This document shows positions 30,877-38,302 of a stretch of DNA of 46,775 nt, piece after piece; the first letter of the stretch is position 1, and each line of letters begins with the position of its first letter. Source of the stretch: Streptomyces sp. NRRL F-5727 (GTDB lineage: Bacteria; Actinomycetota; Actinomycetes; Streptomycetales; Streptomycetaceae); NCBI RefSeq assembly GCF_000719555.1, contig NZ_JOGX01000052.1:1-46775 (forward strand), written 5' to 3'. A model generated the notes under the pieces. That model searched no databases. It saw only the letters and a program-made list of their open reading frames with translations, and was not told the DNA's origin. Position numbers and translations under genes: made by a program.

Positions 30877-30910
30877 CCCGGAGAGTCGGCGATATCGCCG
30901 GTTCTCCGGG
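30877..30910. promoter_or_regulatory. 34-bp dyad operator in divergent gap
   Basis: Seventeen-base arms around the centre at 30893/30894, only two positions mismatched. The core is GGCGAT-ATCGCC and the flanks are CCCGGAGA and TCTCCGGG. A further TATCGCC half-copy lies at 30872-30878. Positioned between the GlxA regulator and the hydrolase; candidate binding site. Confidence 0.75.
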
Positions 30911-30937
30911 GATCCGGGGTCCCATCATCCTGCTCGC

Positions 30938-31780
30938 ATGGGAAGCACACACAGGCAGGGCGACGATCCGCTGGACGACTTCGAGCGCAGGGTGGTCGAG
31001 GTGGAGGGGGTCGGCAAGCGGGTGTACGTGTCCGGGTCCGGGCCGGCGGTCGTGATCATGCCGGAGATGCCGGGGATCAGTCCGGACGTCGCCCGGTTCG
31101 CGCGGTGGGTCCGGGAGGCGGGGTTCTCGGTGTACCTCCCGTCGCTGTTCGGTGTCGACGGGGCCTATCCGCGGGCCGAGGCGGCGGAGACCGTCGTGCG
31201 GCGGGCGTGCGTCGCCGCCGAGTTCCGGGCGTTCGCCGGCGGCGGTACCAGTCCGGTGGTGTCCTGGCTGCGGGGACTGGCGCGGGTGGCGCACGCCGAG
31301 CGGGGCGGGCCGGGGGTCGGGGCGGTGGGGCTCTGCTTCACCGGGAACTTCGCGCTGTCGATGACGCTGGAGCCGGCGGTGGTCGCGCCGGTGGTCAACC
31401 ATCCGTCGCTGCCGCTCCACGACCCCGCCGGGCTCGAACTGGGCGAGGAGGACGCCGCGGCGGTGGCGGAGCGGGTGCGGCGGGACGGGCTGAGGGTGCT
31501 CGCGTACCGGTTCGAGAACGACCGGTGGTGCACGGGGCAGCGGTTCGCCGCGTACCGGGCGCTCCTCGGTGACGCGTTCGACGGGCGGGTGCTGCCCGAC
31601 GAGGCGGCGAACACCGATCCGCCGCCGTTCTTCCGCGAGGTCGTCGGGTGCGCGCACAGCGTCGTCACGGCCCATCTGGTCGATGCCGCCGGTCACCCCA
31701 CGGTGCGCGCCCGGGACGAGATCATCGCCTTCCTCGCAGACCGGCTCGACGTGTCCCCGAACTCCACCATTGCAACGTGA
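30938..31780 (+). CDS. Dienelactone hydrolase family protein
   Basis: A 280-residue alpha/beta hydrolase. The nucleophile elbow is GLCFTGNFAL, with Cys as in true dienelactone hydrolases rather than Ser. An early MPEMPGIS carries the conserved Glu that activates this Cys, and the catalytic His is near the end (HSVVTAHLVDAAGH). The enzyme should open lactones or cleave related esters in the cytoplasm. ATG 30938 lies 28 bp past a large dyad, under likely control of the divergent regulator. Its stop codon lies inside an inverted repeat shared with the P450 promoter region downstream. Confidence 0.88.
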   Translation: MGSTHRQGDDPLDDFERRVVEVEGVGKRVYVSGSGPAVVIMPEMPGISPDVARFARWVREAGFSVYLPSLFGVDGAYPRAEAAETVVRRACVAAEFRAFAGGGTSPVVSWLRGLARVAHAERGGPGVGAVGLCFTGNFALSMTLEPAVVAPVVNHPSLPLHDPAGLELGEEDAAAVAERVRRDGLRVLAYRFENDRWCTGQRFAAYRALLGDAFDGRVLPDEAANTDPPPFFREVVGCAHSVVTAHLVDAAGHPTVRARDEIIAFLADRLDVSPNSTIAT

Positions 31781-31786
31781 CGTTGC
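31772..31786. promoter_or_regulatory. Inverted repeat GCAACGT-G-ACGTTGC
   Basis: Perfect 7-bp arms around one base, overlapping the hydrolase stop codon. The same half-site recurs at 31865-31871 across the P450 -10 element. ACGTTGCGTT (31780-31789) and AACGCAACGT (31862-31871) also form a 10-bp long-range inverted repeat, suited to DNA looping or a terminator fold. Confidence 0.65.
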
Positions 31787-31847
31787 GTTCGAACCTGACC
31801 CATTGCACCAATTTTCTTTCTCTACCTGCGCGTTCTCCTTCACATGA

Positions 31848-31876
31848 TTGACGAACCTCTGAACGCAACGTAGCTT
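31848..31876 (+). promoter_or_regulatory. P450 promoter with operator half-site on the -10
   Basis: TTGACG (31848-31853), a 17-base spacer and TAGCTT (31871-31876) match a primary-sigma promoter in a distinctly AT-rich 140-bp gap. The GCAACGT half-site (31865-31871) touches the -10, so a bound protein would block polymerase. The ATG lies about 38 bases past the predicted start. Confidence 0.7.
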
Positions 31877-31920
31877 TCGGGAATCGTCAACCATGTCATC
31901 GCGCGAGAAGAGGAACGGCC

Positions 31921-33114
31921 ATGAGCGAATCCCTCCACACCGTCGCGGCGCTGCCGACGGAGCGTCGGCCCGGGTGCCCGTTCGACCCGCCGGCCGAGCT
32001 GGTCGACGCCCGCCGGCACGGGCCCATCGTCCGCCTCACCCACCCGGGCGGCATGCCCGGCTGGCTGATCACCGGTTACGACCTGGTGCGCTCGGTGCTG
32101 GCGGACCCCCGCTTCAGCTCGCGCAAGGACCTGCTGAACGTGGTCGACTTCGAGATTCCGCCGGCGCCGCCGGGCGAGTTCCTGCTCATGGACGACCCGG
32201 AGCACAGCCGCTACCGGAAGCCGCTGGTGGGCAGGTTCACCGTGCGGCGGATGCGGCTGCTCACCGAGCGGATCGAGCAGGTCACCGCCGAGTGCCTGGA
32301 CGCCATGGCGGCGGCCGGCTCGTCGGCCGACCTGGTGACCGCCTTCGCCAAGCCGATCCCGACGATCGTGATCTGCGAGATCCTCGGCGTGCCGTACGAG
32401 GACCGCGCCTCCTTCCAGCAGCAGATCGACACGTTCATGGGCGGGGAGGTGAGCGACGAGGAGCTGATCGCGGCGTACACCGCGACGCAGGAGTACCTGG
32501 CGCAGCTGGTCGCCGCCAAGCGGGCGAACCCCACCGACGACGTGCTCAGCGAGCTCACGGACAGCGATCTGACCGACGAGGAGCTGAAGGGGATCAGCCT
32601 GATCCTGCTGGCCGCCGGCTTCGACACCACCGCGAACATGCTGGCGCTCGGCACCTTCGCGCTGCTGCGGCATCCGGAGCAGCTGGCGGCCCTGCGCGAC
32701 GACCCCTCGCTCACCGACGGGGCGGTGGAGGAGCTGCTGCGGTACCTGAGCGTCGCCAAGACGTTCATGCGGACGGCGCTGGAGGACGTCGAGGTCGGCG
32801 GGCAGCTCGTCGAGGCGGGGACGACGGTCGTCCTCTCGTACAACACGGCCAACCGCGATCCGGAGCGGTTCGCCGACCCCGACGTGCTGGACGTCCGGCG
32901 CCCCTTCGACGGGCATCTGGCGTTCAGTCACGGCATCCACCAGTGCCTCGGCCAGCAGCTGGCGCGGATCGAGATGCGGGTGGCGTTCCGCGCGCTGCTC
33001 GACCGCTTCCCCTCGCTGCGGCTGGACGTGCCGGCGGAGGAGGTCCCGCTGCGCCCGGAGACGGCGGACATCTACGGGGTGAAGAGCCTCCCGGTCGCCT
33101 GGGACGAGAAGTGA
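31921..33114 (+). CDS. Cytochrome P450 (CYP105-like)
   Basis: A 397-residue class I P450. The I-helix oxygen-binding motif AGFDTT is at 232-237, the K-helix ExxR is EELLR (271-274) and the heme-binding loop is FSHGIHQCLG with Cys342. The N-terminus (PTERRPGCPFDPP) and overall length resemble the CYP105 group of inducible xenobiotic-oxidising P450s. It is soluble and takes electrons from the ferredoxin encoded immediately downstream. AGAAGAGGA precedes the ATG. The promoter carries a candidate operator, so expression is probably induced by a substrate. Confidence 0.95.
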   Translation: MSESLHTVAALPTERRPGCPFDPPAELVDARRHGPIVRLTHPGGMPGWLITGYDLVRSVLADPRFSSRKDLLNVVDFEIPPAPPGEFLLMDDPEHSRYRKPLVGRFTVRRMRLLTERIEQVTAECLDAMAAAGSSADLVTAFAKPIPTIVICEILGVPYEDRASFQQQIDTFMGGEVSDEELIAAYTATQEYLAQLVAAKRANPTDDVLSELTDSDLTDEELKGISLILLAAGFDTTANMLALGTFALLRHPEQLAALRDDPSLTDGAVEELLRYLSVAKTFMRTALEDVEVGGQLVEAGTTVVLSYNTANRDPERFADPDVLDVRRPFDGHLAFSHGIHQCLGQQLARIEMRVAFRALLDRFPSLRLDVPAEEVPLRPETADIYGVKSLPVAWDEK

Positions 33115-33128
33115 CGGGGGCGGCGGCG

Positions 33129-33344
33129 ATGGGGCTGAGCGTCGACCGGGAGCGCTGCATCGGCGCGGGGATGTGCGCGATGACCGCGCCCGCGGTCTTC
33201 GACCAGGACCCGGACGACGGGCTCGTGGTGCTGCTGGACGCCGAGCCGGCCGCCGCGGACCGGGCGGCGGCGCGGATGGCGGCCGGCGTCTGCCCGGCCG
33301 GCGCGATCGCCTTCGCGGCCGGGCCGGAGTCCGGCGGCGCGTGA
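33129..33344 (+). CDS. [3Fe-4S] ferredoxin, P450 redox partner
   Basis: About 71 residues. The cluster pattern is C-x5-C (CIGAGMC) plus a distal CP (GVCPAGAI). The position of a possible fourth cysteine holds Ala, which is typical of [3Fe-4S] ferredoxins that serve CYP105-type enzymes. The start is uncertain: ATG 33129 has GGGGG eight bases upstream, while a GTG at 33111 overlaps the P450 stop (GTGA). Either way it is co-transcribed with the P450. Confidence 0.93.
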   Translation: MGLSVDRERCIGAGMCAMTAPAVFDQDPDDGLVVLLDAEPAAADRAAARMAAGVCPAGAIAFAAGPESGGA

Positions 33345-33353
33345 AGCGAGGGA

Positions 33354-33386
33354 CGCCCCCGGTCCGCGCGGTGCGGGCCGGGGGCG
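33354..33386. terminator. Bidirectional hairpin terminator
   Basis: CGCCCCCGG / CCGGGGGCG, a 9-bp stem that continues as CCGC/GCGG after an unpaired base on each side, between the convergent ferredoxin and diacylglycerol-kinase-like genes. Confidence 0.85.
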
Positions 33387-33406
33387 CCTCGGCGACGGGA
33401 TCCGGG

Positions 33407-34288
33407 TCAGGCCAGGACCCTGAGCGCGCCGGGGCGGACCCGGAGGGTGACCGGGAGGGTGGCGTCGACCTCGCCGTCCGCGCCGTACGGCAGGGGGCGG
33501 TCGGCCTCGACGCGTATCTCCTTGCCGCGCAGGATCTCGACCTGGGGGCGGTTCAGGTGCGCGCCGGTCTTCAGCTCGTTCATCATGGCGAAGAAGAGCC
33601 GCTTGGGGGCATCGCGGATCACCACCACGTCGAGCAGGCCGTCGTCGAGCCGGGCGCCGGGGGCGATGTTCCTGCCGAAGCCGTAGAAGCCGGAGTTGGC
33701 CGCGACCACCGTGTAGCCGGTGCGCTCGTGGCGGACGCCGTCGACGGTGATGCGGTAGGCGGCGGGCTTCCAGGCGAGGACCGCCCGCAGGCCGCCTGCG
33801 TAGTACGAGGCCGCGCCCCGCAGGATCCGCGAGGCGTTGGCGTGGCGGTTGGCGACCGCGTCGACGCCCGCGTACACGCTGCCCAGGACGCAGGTCCTGG
33901 CGTGGGTCGCGGACTCGACCTCGATGGTGTCGACGGCGCGCGGCTCGCCGCCGAGCAGGACGGCGGCGAGCCCCGGCGCGTCGGTGGGCAGTCCCAGGGC
34001 GCGGGCGAAGTCGTTGCCGCGGCCCGCGGGCACCAGGCCGAGCACCGTGTCGGTGCCGCTGAGCGCGCCGCCGATCCCGCCGGCCATGCCGTCGCCGCCG
34101 ACGGCGAGGACGACGTGGCCCCGCTCCCCGGCCCGCAGGGCGAGTTCGCGGGCGTGCTCCAGGCTGCGGCTGTAGACGGTGTCGAGTCCGGCGCCCGCCT
34201 CCCGGAGCAGCCGGGCCAGCGGGAGCAGGCCGGCCGTGCCGCTGGAACCCCCTGCGGTGGGGTTGACGACGGCGGTGAAGTGGCGCAT
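33407..34288 (-). CDS. Diacylglycerol kinase family lipid kinase
   Basis: A 293-residue DAGK-catalytic-domain protein. VVNPTAGG opens the fold, VVLAVGGDGMAGGIGGAL contains the GGDG nucleotide-binding motif at about 63-66, and LGLVPAGRGNDFARALGL is the second signature. The C-terminal beta-sandwich includes DDGLLDVVVI and YGADGEVDATLP. It phosphorylates diacylglycerol or a similar lipid at the membrane face with ATP. It starts 31 bp after the end of the alkyl-DHAP-synthase-like gene and is likely its operon partner in lipid head-group or ether-lipid metabolism. Confidence 0.93.
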   Translation of the reverse strand: MRHFTAVVNPTAGGSSGTAGLLPLARLLREAGAGLDTVYSRSLEHARELALRAGERGHVVLAVGGDGMAGGIGGALSGTDTVLGLVPAGRGNDFARALGLPTDAPGLAAVLLGGEPRAVDTIEVESATHARTCVLGSVYAGVDAVANRHANASRILRGAASYYAGGLRAVLAWKPAAYRITVDGVRHERTGYTVVAANSGFYGFGRNIAPGARLDDGLLDVVVIRDAPKRLFFAMMNELKTGAHLNRPQVEILRGKEIRVEADRPLPYGADGEVDATLPVTLRVRPGALRVLA

Positions 34289-34319
34289 GGATCAGACCTC
34301 CGGGCGGCGGGAGAGGTGG

Positions 34320-35915
34320 TCAGCGGACGGGGACGAGGACTCCGGGGTTGAGCACGCCGGACGGGTCGATCTCGGCCTTGACGGCCTGGAGCATGCGGAT
34401 GCCGAGCGGGCCGATCTCCCGGACGTACCCGTCGCGGTGGTCGGTGCCGACGCCGTGATGATGGCTGATGGTGCCGCCGGCCGCCAGGATGGCGTCGTTG
34501 GCCGCCCGCTTGGCCGGCTCCCAGTGGGCGACCGGGTCCTCGCCCTGCGCGGAGACGACGGTGAAGTAGAGGGAGGCGCCGTTCTCGTAGGTGTGCGAGA
34601 TGTGGCACATGACGAGCGGCGGGGTGCCGGCCTCGGTGAGCGTGGTCGTGAGGGCGTCCCGGACGGCGGCGTAGAGGCCGGGGATCGCGGACCAGAAGGC
34701 GGCGGTCTCCAGCGTCTCGGCGAAGGCGCCGGCGTCGAGGAGGGAGTCGCGGAGGTAGGGCGCGTTGTAGCGGCCGTGCTCCCAGCGGTCGCCGGGCTCC
34801 TCGCCGAGGAACTCGCCGTCGCAGGCGAGCAGGACCTCACGGGCGGCGGCGCGGCGGGCGGCGGTCTCCTCCTCGGTGCCCTCGTAGCCGACGATCGCCA
34901 TGCAGCCGGGGTTCGGCGGGAGTGCGGCGCTGCCGATGGCGTCCGGCTGCGCGAGGCCGACGAAGGTCTCCGACTCGTCGGAGAGCCGCAGCACCGTGGG
35001 GCGGGGACCGTCCTGGGCGAGGCGGCGCAGCGCCGCCGTGCCCGCCTCGAAGGATTCGAAGCGCCAGCCCTCGTAGATCCGCCGGGCCGGGAGGGGGCGG
35101 ATGCGGACGGTGACCGCGGTGATCACGCCGAGGGCGCCCTCGGAGCCGAGGATCAGCTGGCGGAGGTCGGGTCCGGCGGCCGAGCGGGGGGCCCGGCCGG
35201 TCTCCAGGGTGCCTTCGGGGGTGGCGACGGTGAGGCCGAGGACCATCTCGTCGAAGCGGCCGTAGCCGGCGGACGCCTGGCCGCTGGAGCGGGCCGCGGC
35301 GAAGCCGCCGACGGAGGCCCATTCGAAGGACTGGGGGAAGTGGCCGAGCGTCCAGCCCCGGGCGTTGAGCAGTTCCTCGCAGCGGGGGCCGCGCAGGCCG
35401 GGCTGGAGGGTGGCGGTGCGGGAGACCTCGTCGACGGCGAGCAGCTGGTCCATGCGACGCAGGTCGAGGGCGACGACGGGCCGCTTGGTGGTGGGGGCGA
35501 GGCCGCCGACGACGGAGGTGCCGCCGCCGAAGGGCACGGCGGCGAGGCCGTGTTCGGCGCAGGCGCTCAGCACGGCGAGGACCTCGTCGTGTCCGGCCGG
35601 GAGCACGACGGCGGCGGGGATGTCGTCGACCTCGCCGGCGCGGATGCGGAGCAGGTCGGGGGTGGACTTGCCGCGGGTGTGCCGGATCCGGCTCTCTGCG
35701 TCGTCGCGGACGCCGTCCGGAGCGGCGACGGCCGTGCGCAGCGCGGCGCGGGCCTCGTCGGTGAGGGCCGGGGCGGGCGGTTCGATCGCGTCGAGGGCGG
35801 CGGGGCCGCCCTCGCGGGGCGTGACGCCGAGCAGGTCGCGCAGGAGGCCGGTGACCGCGTCGGGCAGGGGTGCCGCCTTGGCCGGGTCGCCCCAGCCGCT
35901 CCACAACATGTCCAC
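34320..35915 (-). CDS. FAD-binding oxidase, alkyldihydroxyacetonephosphate synthase-like
   Basis: About 531 residues of the VAO/PCMH flavoprotein fold. The N-terminal FAD domain has PAAVVLPAGHDEVLAVLSACAEHGLAAVPFGGGTSVVGG and ASVGGFAAARSSGQASAGYGRFDEMVLGL. The C-terminal part carries GGTISHHHGVGTDHRDGYV, the tri-His region of alkyl-DHAP synthases (AGPS). The resemblance suggests ether-bond formation on acyl-DHAP, or a related oxidation. GTG 35915 or ATG 35909 may start it (both in frame). Divergent from a TetR-GlpD pair and followed by the lipid kinase, which supports a glycerophospholipid role. Confidence 0.9.
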   Translation of the reverse strand: MDMLWSGWGDPAKAAPLPDAVTGLLRDLLGVTPREGGPAALDAIEPPAPALTDEARAALRTAVAAPDGVRDDAESRIRHTRGKSTPDLLRIRAGEVDDIPAAVVLPAGHDEVLAVLSACAEHGLAAVPFGGGTSVVGGLAPTTKRPVVALDLRRMDQLLAVDEVSRTATLQPGLRGPRCEELLNARGWTLGHFPQSFEWASVGGFAAARSSGQASAGYGRFDEMVLGLTVATPEGTLETGRAPRSAAGPDLRQLILGSEGALGVITAVTVRIRPLPARRIYEGWRFESFEAGTAALRRLAQDGPRPTVLRLSDESETFVGLAQPDAIGSAALPPNPGCMAIVGYEGTEEETAARRAAAREVLLACDGEFLGEEPGDRWEHGRYNAPYLRDSLLDAGAFAETLETAAFWSAIPGLYAAVRDALTTTLTEAGTPPLVMCHISHTYENGASLYFTVVSAQGEDPVAHWEPAKRAANDAILAAGGTISHHHGVGTDHRDGYVREIGPLGIRMLQAVKAEIDPSGVLNPGVLVPVR

Positions 35916-35976
35916 TTCGAGAGGTTCCTCACGGTCTGTTTCACGGACGGCTCTGCCGCTCGGCCCGCACTGGCAT

Positions 35977-36009
35977 TACACTGTGACAGATGACGCCCAT
36001 TCGTCACAA
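35977..36009 (+). promoter_or_regulatory. Leaderless promoter and TetR operator
   Basis: TACACT (35977-35982) fits a TAnnnT -10 and would start transcription at or next to the ATG at 35990. TGTGAC (35983-35988) and GTCACA (36004-36009) are inverted arms; inside them TGACG and CGTCA form a second dyad. The repeats cover the transcription start and first codons, a position suited to autorepression. Confidence 0.5.
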
Positions 36010-36589
36010 CCATGCAGACGGAGATCCCGTGCTCGACGCCGCACGCGACTGCGTGCTCGCCGTCGGCGTACGACGCACCACCCTCACCGACGTCGCCCGG
36101 CGCGCGGGGGTGTCCCGGATGACGCTCTACCGGCGCTGGCCCGACGTGCGCAGCCTGGTCGGCGACCTGATGACCCGTGAGTGGATCGGCGTCGCCGCCG
36201 GGGCGATGCCCCCGCCCGACGACGACCGGCCGGAGCGGGAGCGGATCGTCGAGGGGCTCGTCGCGGGCGCCGCCGCGTTCCGGGCGCACCCGCTCTTCCA
36301 CAAGATCCTCGACGTGGACCCGGAGCTGCTGCTCCCCTACGTCCTCGACCGGCGGGGCGCCAGCCAGGACGCCCTCCTGGGCCTCCTCCACGGCGCGCTG
36401 GAGGACGGCCACGAGGACGGGTCCGTACGCCGGGTCCGGGCCGACCTCCAGGCCCGCTCGCTGCTGCTGGTCGTCCAGTCCTTCACGCTCTCGCTGCGCA
36501 CCATGACCGACGAGAGCGATCCCGAACTGAGCGAAGCCGCCTTCCTCGACGAGCTGCGCACCCTGCTGGAGAGGACCCTCACCCCGTGA
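35990..36589 (+). CDS. TetR family transcriptional regulator
   Basis: A 199-residue regulator with N-terminal helix-turn-helix (VLDAARDCVLAVGVRRTTLTDVARRAGVSRMTLYRRWPDVRSLV, about 14-57) and a helical effector domain. ATG 35990 has no Shine-Dalgarno but fits a leaderless mRNA; GTG 36029, preceded by GGAG, is an alternative that would leave the dyad at 35983-36009 in the leader. Its TGA overlaps the GTG of the glycerol-3-phosphate dehydrogenase gene (GTGA), so the two are coupled. Likely regulates this operon and the divergent AGPS-like gene. Confidence 0.9.
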   Translation: MTPIRHNHADGDPVLDAARDCVLAVGVRRTTLTDVARRAGVSRMTLYRRWPDVRSLVGDLMTREWIGVAAGAMPPPDDDRPERERIVEGLVAGAAAFRAHPLFHKILDVDPELLLPYVLDRRGASQDALLGLLHGALEDGHEDGSVRRVRADLQARSLLLVVQSFTLSLRTMTDESDPELSEAAFLDELRTLLERTLTP

Positions 36590-38169
36590 ACCCCACGAGC
36601 GGCACCGCCCTGCCCGGTTCCTCGCTGAACGCCGAGCGCCGCCGGCGCGAACTGGAACGACTGGCCGACGGCACGGCCCACGGTGACCGGACCGTCGACG
36701 TCCTCGTCGTCGGGCTCGGCGCCACCGGAGCCGGAGCCGCGCTCGACGCGGCCACCCGGGGGCTCGACGTCGTCGCGATCGACGCCCACGACCTCGCGTT
36801 CGGAACCTCCCGCTGGAGCTCCAAGCTGATCCACGGCGGGCTGCGCTACCTCGCCTCGGGCCAGCTCGACGTCGCCCACGAGAGCGCCGTCGAGCGCGGC
36901 GTCCTCATGGAGCGCACCGCCCCCCACCTGGTCCGCGCCCAGCCCTTCGTGCTGCCCCTCACCCCGCTGGTCGGCCGCGCCCAGGCGGCCCTCGCCCAGG
37001 CCGGGTTCCTCGCGGGCGACCTGTTGCGGATCGGGGCCCGCACCTCGCGCGGCACGCTGCCCCGGCCGCGTGCCCTCTCCGCCGTCGAGACCCGCCACCT
37101 CGCCCCGGCCCTGCGCTCCACCGGCCTGCGCGGCGGACTGCTCTCCTGGGACGGCAGGCTCTCCGACGACGCCCGCCTCGTGACCGCGATCGCGCGCACC
37201 GCCGCGGCGTACGGCGCCCGGATCCTCACCCGCACGCGGGCCCTCGAACTCCACGGCGACGGGGCGGTGGTCCGCGACGAGACCACCGGCGAGACGCTGC
37301 GGATCCGCGCGCGCACGGTCGTCAACGCGACCGGCGTGTGGGCGGGCGGGCTCGTCGACGACGTCCGGCTGCGGCCCTCGCGCGGCACCCATCTGGTGCT
37401 GCGCGCCGAGGACCTGGGCCGGCTCTCGGCCGGCCTGCACATCCCGATCCCCGGCGAGACCAACCGCTTCGTGCTGGTCCTCCCCCAGGGCGACGGACGG
37501 GTGTACGTGGGTCTCACCGACGAGCCCCTCGACGGCGACGTCCCCGACGTGCCCGAGGTCCCCGAGACCGACATCGGCTTCCTCCTCGACGTGCTGGGCT
37601 CCGCGCTGGACGTCACCGTCCGGCGGTCCGACGTCGTCGGCGCCTTCGCGGGCCTGCGGCCGCTGCTCGACACCCGGGACGCGGCGGGCCGCACCGCCGA
37701 CATCTCGCGCCGGCACGCGGTCCTCACCTCCCCCGACGGCGTCGTCACCGTCGTCGGCGGCAAGCTGACCACGTACCGGCGGATGGCGCAGGACGCCGTC
37801 GACGCCGCCGTGGCCGCCCGCGCCCTGGAGGCCGGACCGTGCCGCACCGCGTCCGTCCCGCTGGTCGGCGCCGCCGCCCCGCGCGTCCTCGCCGGACTCG
37901 ACGTCCCGCCGCGGCTCGTGCACCGGTACGGCTCCGAGGCCCCGGCCGTCCACGCCCTCGGCCTCCACGACCCGGCGCTCGCCGAACCCGTGGTGCCCGG
38001 CCACCCCGTCACCGGCGCCGAACTGGTGTGGGCCGTCCGGCACGAGGGCGCCCTCGACGTCGCCGACGTCCTCGACCGCCGCACCCGAATCGGCCTGGTC
38101 CCGCAGGACCGCGCCGTCGCCGAGGAGGCGGCCCGCGCGGCACTCGCCGACGCCTCCTTGGCACGCTGA
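36586..38169 (+). CDS. glpD: Glycerol-3-phosphate dehydrogenase, FAD-dependent (GlpD family)
   Basis: A 527-residue flavoenzyme that oxidises sn-glycerol 3-phosphate to DHAP and passes electrons to quinone at the membrane. VLVVGLGATGAGAALDAATRGLDVVAID is the FAD-binding fold, and GTSRWSSKLIHGGLRYLASGQLDV is the hallmark GlpD segment. LIHGG and GGKLTTYRRMAQDAVDAA near residue 395 are further signatures. A C-terminal helical domain (RHEGALDVADVLDRRTRIGL) completes the family architecture. GTG 36586 overlaps the TetR stop. DHAP made here could feed the divergent AGPS-like enzyme. Confidence 0.93.
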   Translation: MNPTSGTALPGSSLNAERRRRELERLADGTAHGDRTVDVLVVGLGATGAGAALDAATRGLDVVAIDAHDLAFGTSRWSSKLIHGGLRYLASGQLDVAHESAVERGVLMERTAPHLVRAQPFVLPLTPLVGRAQAALAQAGFLAGDLLRIGARTSRGTLPRPRALSAVETRHLAPALRSTGLRGGLLSWDGRLSDDARLVTAIARTAAAYGARILTRTRALELHGDGAVVRDETTGETLRIRARTVVNATGVWAGGLVDDVRLRPSRGTHLVLRAEDLGRLSAGLHIPIPGETNRFVLVLPQGDGRVYVGLTDEPLDGDVPDVPEVPETDIGFLLDVLGSALDVTVRRSDVVGAFAGLRPLLDTRDAAGRTADISRRHAVLTSPDGVVTVVGGKLTTYRRMAQDAVDAAVAARALEAGPCRTASVPLVGAAAPRVLAGLDVPPRLVHRYGSEAPAVHALGLHDPALAEPVVPGHPVTGAELVWAVRHEGALDVADVLDRRTRIGLVPQDRAVAEEAARAALADASLAR

Positions 38170-38302
38170 TCCACGGGGGGATCCGCCACGGCGGCCGAGA
38201 GGGCGAGAGAGGGAGGTCGGAGCGGGCATGGAGCGGGGCGCCGGACGGGCCCGGGTGGCACGCCGGGATGCCCCTTGGGACCATGGCGGTCGGAGGACAG
38301 CC

